64,000 bases of DNA from Ochromonas danica. Its lineage: Eukaryota > Sar > Chrysophyceae > Chromulinales > Chromulinaceae. The stretch covers positions 1 through 64,000 of the forward strand of contig VKHL01000104.1 of the NCBI GenBank assembly GCA_015146655.1, given 5' to 3'. The notes beneath the pieces are model-generated. The model had not been told where the DNA came from and did not search any database. It saw nothing but the letters and a program-made list of their open reading frames with translations. The position numbers and the translations under genes are program-made. Every line of letters starts with the position of its first letter. The stretch's first letter is position 1. Positions 54,941 to 64,000 of this stretch are shown here, piece after piece.

Positions 54941-57547
54941 AGAAGTCAAGGAGGTCTCAACTGCTGCGGATTAACGTGCTGCTGCTCCCCCCTGCTGCTG
55001 TGCACTTCAGACCACGTCACTGCTCTGGCTGCTCCTCTGGCCCAAAGCACTGCCTGGCCCACTCCCCAGTGCAACATTACAACAAAAACACAGCACAGCC
55101 CCATCTGTGGCGCCTCACTCATTCGCATTCTGCACTCACTGGAAGTGCCATACAAGTAGAAGATCTTTCGGTCTGTCCAATATATGCTCCCCCACTCCCT
55201 ATATGATGATCGACTTGGATGACTCGCTGAGGAAAAGAAAAGGTCAGGAGATTTTATCCTCGGGTTGTAACAAGAAGAAACAGACAGCAGCATCGTGTTG
55301 CGACGAGGCTTCGCTCCACTCTTGTCCTTGTCTCGAGCACTATCAGAGATTCTTCGATGAGCTTCTTCGCGCCATCTCGGATCACAGCTTGGTGAGAGCA
55401 CAAAGGGTGATGGAAGAATATTGTGCTGCTGATGTGGTGATGCAGAGCACTTACTGGAGCCGAGGAGCTGTCCCTCCAGCCTGTGGGACGGCCCCTGCTT
55501 CTTCTGGCGATCCCTCTCCTTTGACTAGAATAAGTCTCGCGAATGCGCAGAGTTTGGAAGAGAGTTTGCATTGTCTGGCGGATTTCTTGGAGTTGGGCAG
55601 GGAGTTGTGTGTATCTGCTCGGAATGGAGGGAAGATGCGATTGGGCAAGAAGAGCGATAGTCCAGCACATGCTCCCTCTTCATCTTCTCTGTCTTCTTCT
55701 TCTTCTTCTCCTTCCATGCTGTCTTCATCCTTGTCATCCACACTATTGCGTGGAGGAGAGGAGGGGCAGGAAGAAGGAAATGATTGGATTGGTCTTGGCA
55801 GTGTTCATGTGGAGGGTCGAATAGGTGTTGGGGTGAGAGAGAGGACATCGAATCGATGCTCTTTGGATTCGGCTAAGCAGCAGGGACATGAGAAGAAGAA
55901 CATTAAGAAGGAGAAGGAGAAGCAATGGTCATCTTCGACATCAGCTGGAATGACAACGAACGGAAGCAGGGAGGGAGAGGGTGGAACGACGCTCAGTGAG
56001 GCCTTGCTTGGATTGGCTCCCACTTCTGTAGCTGAACCATGGAACCTTCAACGGACGTGTCAAAGTCACAGCATGGCGGACTCTTCGATGTCGGTTCCAT
56101 CTTCCTTGACATTGTTGCTGTCAGACGCCCAACAAATGCATTTGACTCGGCCAGAAGGTTTGTTAGGGCTGTCTGAGGGAGACGAACCCCGTGAACAAGA
56201 ACCAAAACAAGAAGAAGCTCCTGCAGGAGTCAACTCCAAGCAAGCGGTAGGTGAGCAAAGGAGTCGAAGGCAAGGAGGAGAGTTCAGTAGCGAGAAGAGG
56301 GAAGATGGACCTCGGATCATGAGAGAGGCCGACGCGGGAGAATATGATGAGAGAGGAGGCTGTGGAGGAGGACTGCGTTATGTACCGGTGAGGCTGAATG
56401 TATGGCTGATCTTTCATCGTGAGAGCATGAGGCTACAGATGGAGTCGTCGTCCCAGGAGAGTTTCCAGATCAAGAAGATTGAGATCCACTGCTATGACAG
56501 CACAGACGCTGCAAGCATATGCTGAAAGAAGAAGGTTCGTCTCCCTTGCATCTATTAGTTGATGGATCTTTGGAGGAGCAGAGGATGACATCCATGTGAG
56601 CATATTGGAGGATATGAGTGAGAAGACTTATGGAAGGCTGCTGGATGGAGGAGATGACTGTGCGCTGGGCGATATGACGAAGTCTTCGTTGTTGGTGTTG
56701 ACATATTATTATATTGTTCTCATATTGATTATGATATTCATTTAGATCTGTTTATCTATCCTTGCCGAATATATCTAGAGCCGTTCATTGTCTGGTAGTT
56801 TTGTCGATCTGCTTGCGTAAGTTGGTTAGCCTCCCTGGTGTGACTGATGATTGAGGGTTGGTAGAATGAAATGAGAAAGAAGATGAGACAGAAGGGGAAG
56901 GGAAGCCAGATCTGTTGTTTTTCTCTCCATCTCAATCACTTTAGCATGAAGGAGCCTCTCCCGGTCTGGCAGCTGACTGTGCGCCACTCTGCAGTCAGAC
57001 AGAAAGAAGGACAGACAGACAGACAGCAGGGAGTAGCTGAGACAGCACATGGGAGTAGCGTCTGATAGCAGAACTCAGTTGAGGAGGTTGGTGGAGAGTT
57101 CAAGGAGATGTGAAGCTTCCCATATGAAGCACACAAATCCCTCAACTTCCACTACAACAGACTGACTGAAAGAGAGAGTCAGGTCTGTCTGTGAATTTGA
57201 AGAGTAGGTTCAGAAAGTCTTACGCAAAGATAGGTGTGGAAGAAGTGATGGATCAAAAGTGGAGCTTGGAGAAGTGTAGTGGCTCTCCTTTCTGTTGGGT
57301 GGAGAGGAGGAAGGAATATCGTTCTCTGGTTCTTGGCGGAACAATCGATTGTGGAAGGCAGGAACCACTAGGAAGTGATCATGATGGGTCAGCCTTTGCA
57401 TTGACCTTCCCAGACCTTCCTATGCTTGCATAGATCGCTGACATTCTGTTTCAATCGCTGGTGGATTGCAATCTGTTTTCATCCATTGACATGAAGTGGT
57501 TGCGTACTGAAGGACTTTGGGAGGTTAGGGGTTTGGGATTTGGCGAT
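54941..57547. repeat. 2.6-kb tandem duplication, copy 2
   Basis: Second copy of 51808-54414, beginning with AGAAGTCAAGGAGGTCTC. It is preceded by unique sequence (54415-54940) and followed by unrelated sequence, so unlike copy 1 its left flank is known. Confidence 0.95.
55203..56525 (+). CDS. Unknown protein, copy 2 (440 aa)
   Basis: Same frame, start and translation as the gene at 52070-53392. A real duplicate of this age would be expected to show at least some silent changes; their absence means either a very recent duplication, ongoing gene conversion, or two haplotypes placed in series by the assembler next to the gap. Nothing in this copy suggests loss of function. Confidence 0.6.
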   Translation: MMIDLDDSLRKRKGQEILSSGCNKKKQTAASCCDEASLHSCPCLEHYQRFFDELLRAISDHSLVRAQRVMEEYCAADVVMQSTYWSRGAVPPACGTAPASSGDPSPLTRISLANAQSLEESLHCLADFLELGRELCVSARNGGKMRLGKKSDSPAHAPSSSSLSSSSSSPSMLSSSLSSTLLRGGEEGQEEGNDWIGLGSVHVEGRIGVGVRERTSNRCSLDSAKQQGHEKKNIKKEKEKQWSSSTSAGMTTNGSREGEGGTTLSEALLGLAPTSVAEPWNLQRTCQSHSMADSSMSVPSSLTLLLSDAQQMHLTRPEGLLGLSEGDEPREQEPKQEEAPAGVNSKQAVGEQRSRRQGGEFSSEKREDGPRIMREADAGEYDERGGCGGGLRYVPVRLNVWLIFHRESMRLQMESSSQESFQIKKIEIHCYDSTDAASIC

Positions 57548-58614
57548 GTTGCAAGGTGGATATTCCACCATTTTTTATGGAATCGGTATGGATAGAGAAA
57601 CGGTGGCGCAAGTGAATATCTTAGAATTCGGTGCTTACATTAGTTAATATGAACGTATTTCTTTTTTAACTTAAAATTTCCTTGTTGAATAGCGAAACCA
57701 ACAACCAAATAAGAATGAGCTGTAGGCAGCACAGCAAAAGTTGGCCGTGATGCAGCGGGGCTTAGTGTTGTCAGTTTGCTGAATCTACGAACAATCCCTC
57801 GACTATCGTAACTGGGCAGCTTGCGTAAGACACTTTGGCGTAGTGCCAGGAAGCTCAAAGTGGGGTTCGTGTACGAGGATAGGCATGAGAAGTTGGCTTG
57901 CATTTTTAGAGGAACCATATCTTTGCATAACTTAATTGATGAGATATCGGTGGGTTAAAGTAGTGCATCAAAGGGAAACAAGGAGATAGGTGATACAGAA
58001 GAATCGGATTGTCCTTAGCTGGAGGCATCCCATTGTTGCTTCAAACTCTGACCAGGGCAAGATGTTTCACCTCTTTCCTGACCAGAACACAGGCACCAAC
58101 ATTCTTCTCATAGCACTTTTCATTTGCCGGTTAACTCAGCTTGTCGCCTAAGAGCATTACGCTGGGCCCCGACTAGCCCTTCTCCCGAGTCAGCTGAATG
58201 CCAAGCTCAATACAGATTAGACTTCCGCAATTACTAGCTATGCAAATAAAAAGTGCCAGAAGAAGAATGTGGACGGGATTTTGCCCGCCCTGCTGCTTGT
58301 GGTATAGCTGTGAGTGACGACAAGAAGTCTTTTGGGTGATTGAAGGAAACTAGAACCAAAGGTTGATGACACTTGTCAAACTTTATTCCACTTAATTTTA
58401 CTCAACTGGTGTCTTCATTGTTAGTGGTGTATGTGTTTTGACGTTTCGATGCATTCCTCGATTATCTTTAGCATGAAAACTCCGTGTTTTATAAAAGTCT
58501 AATAAGTGTGAATAAAAGTCTTGAAAATGCTTTGTCACTCACAGCCGCAACAGCAAAGCAGAGAAGGGCAAAGCGATTTGCCATCAGAACGGGTTCGCCC
58601 AGTAAAATAAGAGA
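57548..58614. other. Intergenic region, no clear gene
   Basis: A minus-strand ORF at 57640-57918 (SYTNPTLSFLALRQSVLRKL) resembles a broken leucine-rich sequence but has no clear start or relatives that I know. Short inverted motifs GCTGTGAGTGAC (58298) and GTCACTCACAGC (about 58531) lie 220 bp apart. The 3' part holds the promoter of the mS35 gene. Confidence 0.4.
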
Positions 58615-59416
58615 ATGTTAGCATTGAGAAATATCCTTGCTACGAGCAAGTCAACTATTAGACAGAGCAGCGCACGCTCTTTAAGTTCATTTGAAACCTA
58701 TCGACCTAAATGGCCTATTGCTGATTTCAAGGAGAATGAGCCCTTGCCTGTCCCTCCTGTGAGGACGATATCAGACGATAAGTTAAAGTTTACCATGTCT
58801 GCTACCATGGAAAGAGGAACTTCTATCTTCTATCCTCATTTAGATAGTCACCCTGGTGACATCAAAGTTCGTCTTGTGGTAAGTCCAATTTCCCTATCAT
58901 ACGGTGGTATTGTGTCATGATGACATGGATATCATATCACCAACAAGCTCATCGTTCATTGTTCGTGCTTTCCTTGTTCCTATTATTTAATTTGGTTGAT
59001 GTTCACTTTGTGTTACTGTGATTATTTTGATTTTGTTGATTTTTGTTGTTTTAATTTTGTTACTGTGTGAATGTTAATTGCTTTATACTTGAGATGATGC
59101 TGTTGAATAATAATTGTTTTCATATTTCATATTACCTTCTCTTCTGGGTTTTGTTCTTCTATTGATTGAATGGTCTATTCTCATTGGATAATTCTGTGAA
59201 CAGGTCAAAGTGGACGACTTGGGTTTGTCAAGGGAGGAAATCCAAATCTTAATAGCATTTGTTGGGAAGAGGTTCAATTCTGGACGTCGTGAGCTGAAGC
59301 TGGTTGCTGACAAATTCCCTAACCGTGTGGAAAATAAGCGGTATGTTACTCTTTTACTCGAGCAGATTATTGCCGAGGTGCGCAAACTCAATGCTGAGAG
59401 AAGCAACTACATGTAA
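58615..59416 (+). CDS. MRPS35: Mitochondrial small-subunit ribosomal protein mS35
   Basis: Exons 58615-58878 and 59204-59416, phase 0, 158 residues. The N-terminus (MLALRNILATSKSTIRQSSA, rich in Ser, Arg and Ala, no acids) is a mitochondrial presequence. The body has the mS35 core: LDSHPGDIKVRLVVKVDDLG, then LSREEIQILIAFVGKRFN, and VADKFPNRVENKRYVTLLLE. mS35 sits in the head of the mitoribosomal small subunit and is specific to mitochondria. This is shorter than the animal protein (about 320 residues), closer to the compact forms of protists and fungi. The intron is long for this window (325 bp). Confidence 0.85.
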
Positions 59417-59694
59417 ATGCTAAGCTAAGGCCAGCATTGGCATTGCGACCTTTCCTAAAGGCTATGTATAGTTGTTGTGATTTGAGAAAGGCAGTGTCTT
59501 CCAGTCAGGTTGAGAGAGATCCTCTGACAGTGCCTTGGTAGTGAGTCTCAGTCATTCTTCACAGTGGTGTCACTGTCACTGCCATGCTATAGAATGAGTG
59601 CTACAGACATAAACAATAGTTAGCTGCCTGTCTTTACAATTACTCTGTGCTATTAACCTAGCAGGAAATCCGAAGGAATGAGGAGGCAGGCAGG

Positions 59695-60001
59695 TTAGGC
59701 GACCAATTCAACTGACTTCTTGCTAGTAGCCGCCCAGGTCCTCAGAGCACTTTCCAGAGTAGCAGGTGGGACAGCATCTTCCACCACTACCTCAACAATT
59801 TTAGTCTCTAAATTAGCCTTCACTTCCTTAACACCTATCAGCGGAGTTAAGTTCAACAGGGAAGGACAACAGACAAAGTCTTATTATTGTCAGATGGATA
59901 ATTCAAACGATCTTACCATCCACTTTGTTTAAAGTGCGAGTGACAGCATTTTGACAGCCAGAGCAAGTCATACCAACTTTGAAAGTGACTGTCTTGACCA
60001 T
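59695..60001 (-). CDS. ATX1: ATX1-type copper chaperone
   Basis: Exons 60001-59917 and 59834-59695 on the minus strand, joined in phase 1 (VDG-VKEVKA); 74 residues. The HMA fold is complete: MVKTVTFKVGMTCSGCQNAV with the Cu(I)-binding MTCSGC, a helix TRTLNKVDGVKEVKANLETK, and strands with VEVVVEDAVPPATLESALRT. The Lys of the C-terminal loop typical of ATX1 (about residue 65) is represented by SKKS. It carries copper to secretory-pathway P-type ATPases in the cytosol. Too small to appear as a long open frame because of the 82-bp intron. Confidence 0.92.
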
Positions 60002-60406
60002 TTTTCTTTTCTTTTCTTCTTGCACTACTTCACAACTTCGGACTTGTCCTTTCCTTCCTCTCACAATTAAGGATTTACATAGTGTTGACAAAGGAATTGC
60101 ATAATTTTCGTCGCGTTTCGTTTTAGATGTGAAAGGAAATGAAGATATGCCTTTTTTCAGTTTGAAGAAAGAAAGTCAATGAAGAGAAGAGAAGGGACTA
60201 ACTACTGAGGTGTTTGTCTCAGTACGGGGTGGGAGAGTGTCTGACATGACATGACATGGCATGATGTCAGAGTGAGAGAGGATAGGATAGGATAAGAAGG
60301 ATAGGATAGGAGTGGGGAGAGAGAAAGTAGGATACTATCACTACTGTTCAGCACTGTTATTATCACCACTAGATCCCTTTCTCTCTTGTAGAAGACTGAG
60401 ATAAAG
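60002..60406. other. Divergent promoter region with short tandem repeats
   Basis: Between ATX1 (minus) and the glycosyltransferase-like gene (plus). Contains GACAT repeats near 60241-60260 and GGATA repeats near 60279-60312. No gene seen. Confidence 0.5.
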
Positions 60407-61564
60407 ATGAATTATCTTATGATCTTCTTCTTCTTCCTTCTCTCTTACTCCTCTATCATGAAGATAACTCATGCCTATGAGTCGAAAAAGTCTCTTTCCA
60501 AGCAAAGGTCCATCTCTAATAACCCTCCAAAAGTACTCTATAATAAAGAGTATGAAGCCATTGCATTGGGTAAAATGGACTATCAGACCAGAACTAATCA
60601 CTCTTCTTCTCCCAAGCGATCTCTCCTCTGTGTCACCTTCACTCAACCTTCCCCTACGATCATCCCTCTTATACGAGATAATATTTATCATATGGGTCAT
60701 CATTGTGATTGGGCGATTATCTTCTATAATGGAACACGTTCTGCTATTCGAAGTGTGTGTGACAATCTGAATAGTAGTTGGAGTAATGTAATCCATTGTC
60801 AACGGTCTCCTACCACTACTACGGAGAGATTTACGTTGGATGAGAAAACTAACTCGTTGATCCCTCTCTCTACTCCTAAAAGTGTTCTGTACCAGGACCT
60901 GCTACCCTTTTTACCCTCTTATTACCACGTGTTTATCATGGATGATGATATCTCACTTTCAGACTTTAACTACACAGTCTATGATAAAATATGGAGATGT
61001 ACATTTCCCAGAAAACCATTAATTACTCAACCATTGGTAGCTTCTCAAACACCTCAATATATTACCTATGTTAATTATCATAATTGGCAAAGGGGAGGTA
61101 GAGAGCGTGTTGTCGCCTCCTCAACCGGATTGATTGAGCAACAAGTTCCAATTTTTGACTCTAACTTTTTGCAGTGGTTTATTGAGCGAGTACTCCTGTG
61201 GACCATACCTTTTGCTTTGCAATATGGTGCTGATTGGGGGCATGATCGATCATGGTGCAAGGCAGCGAAGACTTATGCGCATTTCGTACTGAGTTGGCCT
61301 GCAGAGTCAGTGGTATGCGCGTTGATTACCAAAGTTCCGCCGGTTTATCATTTAAACATGCGATCGATGCATAACAAACGCTATCATCGTGAACTATTTC
61401 GTGCTAACGCTGCAATCGTACTGCAGAAGTACGTGGAGTTCTTTCCTTCATGGGTCTCCATTGAAGTTATCAGACCCAATAACCCTCTCGATGGAAGAAA
61501 TCGTAATCTCTATCCTTTGTTCTACAACATGACCTACTGTCCTGCCAACGTTACAATGAAGTAA
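60407..61564 (+). CDS. Putative glycosyltransferase with DxD motif (DUF707-like), type II membrane protein
   Basis: Single exon, 385 residues, ATG at 60407. N-terminal hydrophobic anchor (LMIFFFFLLSYSS). The catalytic-type core reads LLCVTFTQPSPTIIPLIRDN, HHCDWAIIFYNG, then VFIMDDDISLSDFNY, where the Asp triad gives a metal-binding DxD; next PLITQPLVASQTPQ, STGLIEQQVPIFDSNFLQWF and GADWGHDRSWCKAA. The order (DxD, then a QPaL-like block, an EQ/PIF block and a final D..WC) is that of DUF707 proteins of plants and algae, a GT-A-like group of unknown substrate. Several N-glycosylation sites are present. The function in Golgi glycan synthesis is inferred. Confidence 0.7.
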   Translation: MNYLMIFFFFLLSYSSIMKITHAYESKKSLSKQRSISNNPPKVLYNKEYEAIALGKMDYQTRTNHSSSPKRSLLCVTFTQPSPTIIPLIRDNIYHMGHHCDWAIIFYNGTRSAIRSVCDNLNSSWSNVIHCQRSPTTTTERFTLDEKTNSLIPLSTPKSVLYQDLLPFLPSYYHVFIMDDDISLSDFNYTVYDKIWRCTFPRKPLITQPLVASQTPQYITYVNYHNWQRGGRERVVASSTGLIEQQVPIFDSNFLQWFIERVLLWTIPFALQYGADWGHDRSWCKAAKTYAHFVLSWPAESVVCALITKVPPVYHLNMRSMHNKRYHRELFRANAAIVLQKYVEFFPSWVSIEVIRPNNPLDGRNRNLYPLFYNMTYCPANVTMK

Positions 61565-61634
61565 TAGTAGGCATAGGTTACCTATGTGAATACAATAATC
61601 AAACATTAAATGAAATTACATGGTAGCAAGTGAA

Positions 61635-62539
61635 TCAGTCATCTGCATTGCTTGGCTTGGAGACAGTCTTAGGCAGGTCTATTGTTGAAAAATCGATGGT
61701 AATGACTTCTTGCAAAGAAGAAGTGAATTGCCGAAGCTTAACTTTGGCCATATTGAGCATTCGCCTCGATGCGATCATACTCGATACTTTGGCATATTTG
61801 TCAGACATGAAGACAACTTCACCAATACCGCTTTGAATGATGACCTTCGCACATTCATTGCATGGGAAGAGTGCTACATACATCTACCGCACATATCACA
61901 TCAAATGAGTACCTTTATGAGACAGGGAGGTTTGGTTGGGATGGAGGGTAGCTTACCGTGCAGCCTTTGACATCGGCGCTGTTCTTGTTAAGAATCGCAT
62001 TCAGTTCAGCATGACAGACGTACTACAGCAAGACAGACTGATATTATAACCAAGAAATCGACATGAAGAAAGAGGAGACTTACAGGATATTTGGTGTCTA
62101 GCTCATTGTCAGCTTCTCTATCCCATGGCAGTTCATCATCACTACAGCCTTTGGGGAAGCCATTGTATCCTATGCCCACAATACGCTTCTCTTCATTAAC
62201 AATACAAGCCCCAACTTGAGTGGAAGGATCCTTGGACCTCATTGCTGACAAGAAGGCAACAGACATAAAATAGTCGTCCCAAGGGAGAGCGTTGGCTCGT
62301 TTGGCAACACGTTTTATTTTCCTTTCATTCTCCTCGCATGGCTCACAAAGCACTGCCACATCACTTTTCGATTCGACATGCTCTACAATCCGCTTCGTGC
62401 CAGCTACGGTGGGTAAGTCCTCGCTTTCCATTTCCTCAAACTTTGACTCTGAATGAACAAATTTGAATTCCATGGAATCGGAACACATTCCAATGGAATA
62501 TGCTGCCGACATCTTGAAGTTAACTGATGTGAACCTCAT
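61635..62539 (-). CDS. DCTD: Deoxycytidylate (dCMP) deaminase
   Basis: Exons 62539-62084, 62022-61957 and 61883-61635 on the minus strand, all phase 0; 256 residues from the ATG at 62539 (a later ATG at 62512 is possible). About 95 residues of acidic, low-complexity N-terminus precede the deaminase fold: [40 protein letters not shown], then the zinc site [14 protein letters not shown] (His ligand and catalytic Glu) and [15 protein letters not shown] (two Cys ligands). It converts dCMP to dUMP for thymidylate synthesis. The exon plan places HAE on its own 66-nt exon. The N-terminal extension is unusual for the family (human DCTD is 178 residues). Confidence 0.92.
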
Positions 62540-63147
62540 GTTTGCAAAAGTTTCATGAATCAAAGTAACTCACGTAGTCGGGAAATGGCCAGAAGTGCCA
62601 AAACCTGGGCAGCGAAAACAACAACGGTGATTATTATCTGATCCTGATCAAGATAAATTATCTATCTACTCATCTGACCAGCCTTACATCTTGAATAACA
62701 ATAATTCGAGTTAGTCTATAGCTTTCTCCTAACCCTAAACCTACACATAAATCGATATTCTACAAATCTCGTTCGCTTAAAGTTAAGATTACCGGTTATC
62801 TACGGCCACTGTTTACAATAATACAACTAACACTCACTTAACTTCAAAAACAGCTGCAGTAAACATCATACCTTCGCTTCAAATCATTGTTTGATTGGAA
62901 TAAGAATGATCAAAAACAACTGTTTCACTTGATAAGTTCTTGTTGATTTGGTGAGTTGTTTTTTATAAATACCTGGTTATTGATAAAGGCTATGATGGTA
63001 AAATTGACTGAAAAGCTTGCAAGAGAGTAATAAGTAATAAGTAAATAGGTTCTGATTTTAAGGGGAGAAGACAGCAAGCGAGAGAACAAGATCAGAAGTA
63101 GAGCGACGGTAAAGATTATAGGAAGTAAAAAGATTGATTATGAAGAG
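62540..63147. other. Intergenic region
   Basis: Between the dCMP deaminase promoter and the microprotein repeats. Near 62731 the sequence CCTAACCCTAAACCTA resembles a telomere repeat but is only about two units. No gene. Confidence 0.45.
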
Positions 63148-63451
63148 TTAGCCTACGGCTGGAAAAAATAGTAAAGCATCTCTAAGCGAATGATGACGCA
63201 GGTGCGTATAGTAAAAGGCGATAGGCACATTTGCAAACATCACCATTCCGAGACATGTTTTCTTGGTAACTAAGTGTACAGAACAAGCACGAAGTGGGAG
63301 GACGACCTCACCCATGCGATGCCGTGTGAAGTTAACTCTTCTCTTGCTGTATGCCCTTGTTCTTCCATCCCACATCCCATTCCAACTCAGTAATTGGTCA
63401 ACATGAACAGCAATTGTATTAAACTTTGCTATTTTGCATTGAACAGCAAGT
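63080..63451. repeat. Tandem duplication unit A (microprotein gene plus divergent promoter)
   Basis: Resembles unit B at 63466-63856. The block from 63187 to 63270 is nearly identical to 63586-63670. At its right end it carries a degenerate copy of the first codons of the gene that begins at 63820 (GGTCAACATGAACAGCAATT), which stops after about 14 codons. Confidence 0.8.
63148..63375 (-). CDS. Microprotein with one membrane segment, copy A (75 aa)
   Basis: ATG at 63375. Basic N-terminus (RAYSKRRVNFTRHRMGEVVL) then a hydrophobic helix and a basic tail (KKTCLGMVMFANVPIAFYYT, HLRHHSLRDALLFFPAVG). The coding frame is conserved in copy B although flanking DNA has drifted, and the helix-plus-HLRHHSLR tail is identical, so selection on the protein is likely. 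Size and charge resemble small mitochondrial inner-membrane subunits, but the family is not recognised. Confidence 0.5.
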   Translation of the reverse strand: MWDGRTRAYSKRRVNFTRHRMGEVVLPLRACSVHLVTKKTCLGMVMFANVPIAFYYTHLRHHSLRDALLFFPAVG

Positions 63452-63465
63452 GATAGGAAGAGGGT

Positions 63466-63856
63466 GGAAGAACAAGAACAGATGAGAGAAGAAGAAAGAA
63501 AGGTAAAAGATGATAGGAGGTGAAAAGAATTGTTGATGTGGAGGTTGGCCTACGGCCGGAAAAAATTAGAAAAGTTCTCTGAGTGAATGATGACGCAGGT
63601 GCGTATAGTAAAAGGCGATAGGCACATTTGCAAACATCACCATTCCGAGACATGTTTTCTTGGTAGCAAAGCCCAAAGTACTAGTGAAAAGTGGGGAAAT
63701 AACCTCACCCATACGATGCTGTGTGAAGTTAACTCTTCTGTTGCTGTATGCTCTCAGAATCTTCTGTCCCACATCATCATACCACATCACATTCCAACAA
63801 CTCGAAGTAATTGGTCAACATGAATAGCAATTATATTGGACTTTACTTATTTGCAT
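63466..63856. repeat. Tandem duplication unit B
   Basis: Downstream copy, containing microprotein copy B and the true start of the next gene. Offset between the copies is about 400-418 bp, not constant because of small indels. Confidence 0.8.
63566..63787 (-). CDS. Microprotein with one membrane segment, copy B (73 aa)
   Basis: ATG at 63787 (MWYDDVGQKILRAYSNRRVN). Shares with copy A the stretches RVNFT.HRMGEV and KKTCLGMVMFANVPIAFYYT followed by HLRHHSLR, while the linker between them differs (ISPLFTSTLGFAT here). Ends ELF instead of DALLFFPAVG. Divergently transcribed from the gene at 63820 with only 32 bp between the start codons. Confidence 0.5.
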   Translation of the reverse strand: MWYDDVGQKILRAYSNRRVNFTQHRMGEVISPLFTSTLGFATKKTCLGMVMFANVPIAFYYTHLRHHSLRELF

Positions 63857-64000
63857 TAACAGCTTGTATTACTACAGCATTTAAACATATTCGACCTGTC
63901 CCTAGTTCTCTTCTTTCTCACCTACGGAATGCAAATAAAGATGACTATTCAATCGCTGATCAGAAAGCACGATATGCTAAAGCTATCGCAGAACAAAATA
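63820..64000 (+). CDS. Start of a secreted or membrane protein (runs off the window)
   Basis: ATG at 63820 (MNSNYIGLYLFALTACITTA) opens a short signal peptide, followed by FKHIRPVPSSLLSHLRNANK and DDYSIADQKARYAKAIAEQN, open to the window edge. 60 codons visible. Family not recognisable from this much. A truncated copy of its first codons lies at 63403 in unit A. Confidence 0.65.
   Translation, partial: MNSNYIGLYLFALTACITTAFKHIRPVPSSLLSHLRNANKDDYSIADQKARYAKAIAEQN

Noticed and set aside
58298-58544. Inverted GCTGTGAGTGAC / GTCACTCACAGC pair
   Set aside because: Twelve to fifteen bases at 220 bp spacing with no target duplication or coding content; too weak to call a mobile element.
62725-62745. 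Telomere-like CCTAACCCTAAACCTA
   Set aside because: Only about two units; ordinary genes continue on both sides, so not a chromosome end.

Overview
This is nuclear DNA from a unicellular eukaryote. Genes carry short GT-AG introns (mostly 50-120 bp, standard genetic code), the gene set is eukaryotic (RNA polymerase II RPB1, proteasome beta-5, mitoribosomal mS35, InsP3-receptor-like channel, TRPML-like channel, Golgi nucleotide-sugar transporters), and base composition is moderately AT-rich. A stramenopile-like protist fits best but is not proven: the RPB1 tail is built of YSPTSPA heptads, there is a Crinkler-type gene, and one methyltransferase starts with a signal peptide followed by a Phe and Ser-rich stretch that resembles the plastid leaders of red-plastid algae. 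No plastid genes are seen, so this is a weak pointer.

Layout. 1-2406: 3' part of an ankyrin gene in which nine consecutive exons are each exactly 102 nt. 3071-5998: a charged coiled-coil protein and a Methyltransf_32 protein. 6.0-9.5 kb: a block with a Crinkler/RHS-type NTPase gene (apparently broken), inserted between two copies of one short promoter segment. 9.6-17.1 kb: SLC35D-like transporter, CDK, a small TIR element coding only for a DNA-binding domain, a Tubby protein and a TRPML-like channel. 17.4-25.9 kb: cathepsin, proteasome beta-5, RPB1. 26.6-28.5 kb: tandem pair of four-TM proteins. 29.0-38.4 kb: TraB-family protein, SLC35A transporter, membrane-anchored USP, exostosin-like GT47, a small acidic protein, apyrase. 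38.9-49.7 kb: a five-exon gene for a 3512-residue InsP3R/RyR-like channel that contains a complete voltage-sensor domain in mid-protein. 50-57.5 kb: a repeat-rich, gapped stretch with a coiled-coil protein whose first exon is mirrored in an 80-bp palindrome, and a 2.6-kb near-identical tandem duplication of a 440-residue unknown protein. 58.6-64 kb: mS35, an ATX1-type copper chaperone, a DxD glycosyltransferase-like protein, dCMP deaminase, a duplicated microprotein gene and the start of a secreted protein.

Themes. Several genes serve the secretory pathway (two nucleotide-sugar transporters, GT47, apyrase, DxD glycosyltransferase). Two encode calcium or cation channels of internal membranes (InsP3R-like and TRPML-like), and a phosphoinositide-binding Tubby domain lies next to the TRPML gene. 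Many genes are in divergent pairs sharing one promoter region. The voltage-sensor InsP3R, the palindromic exon mirror and the DNA-binding-only TIR element are the points most worth following up.
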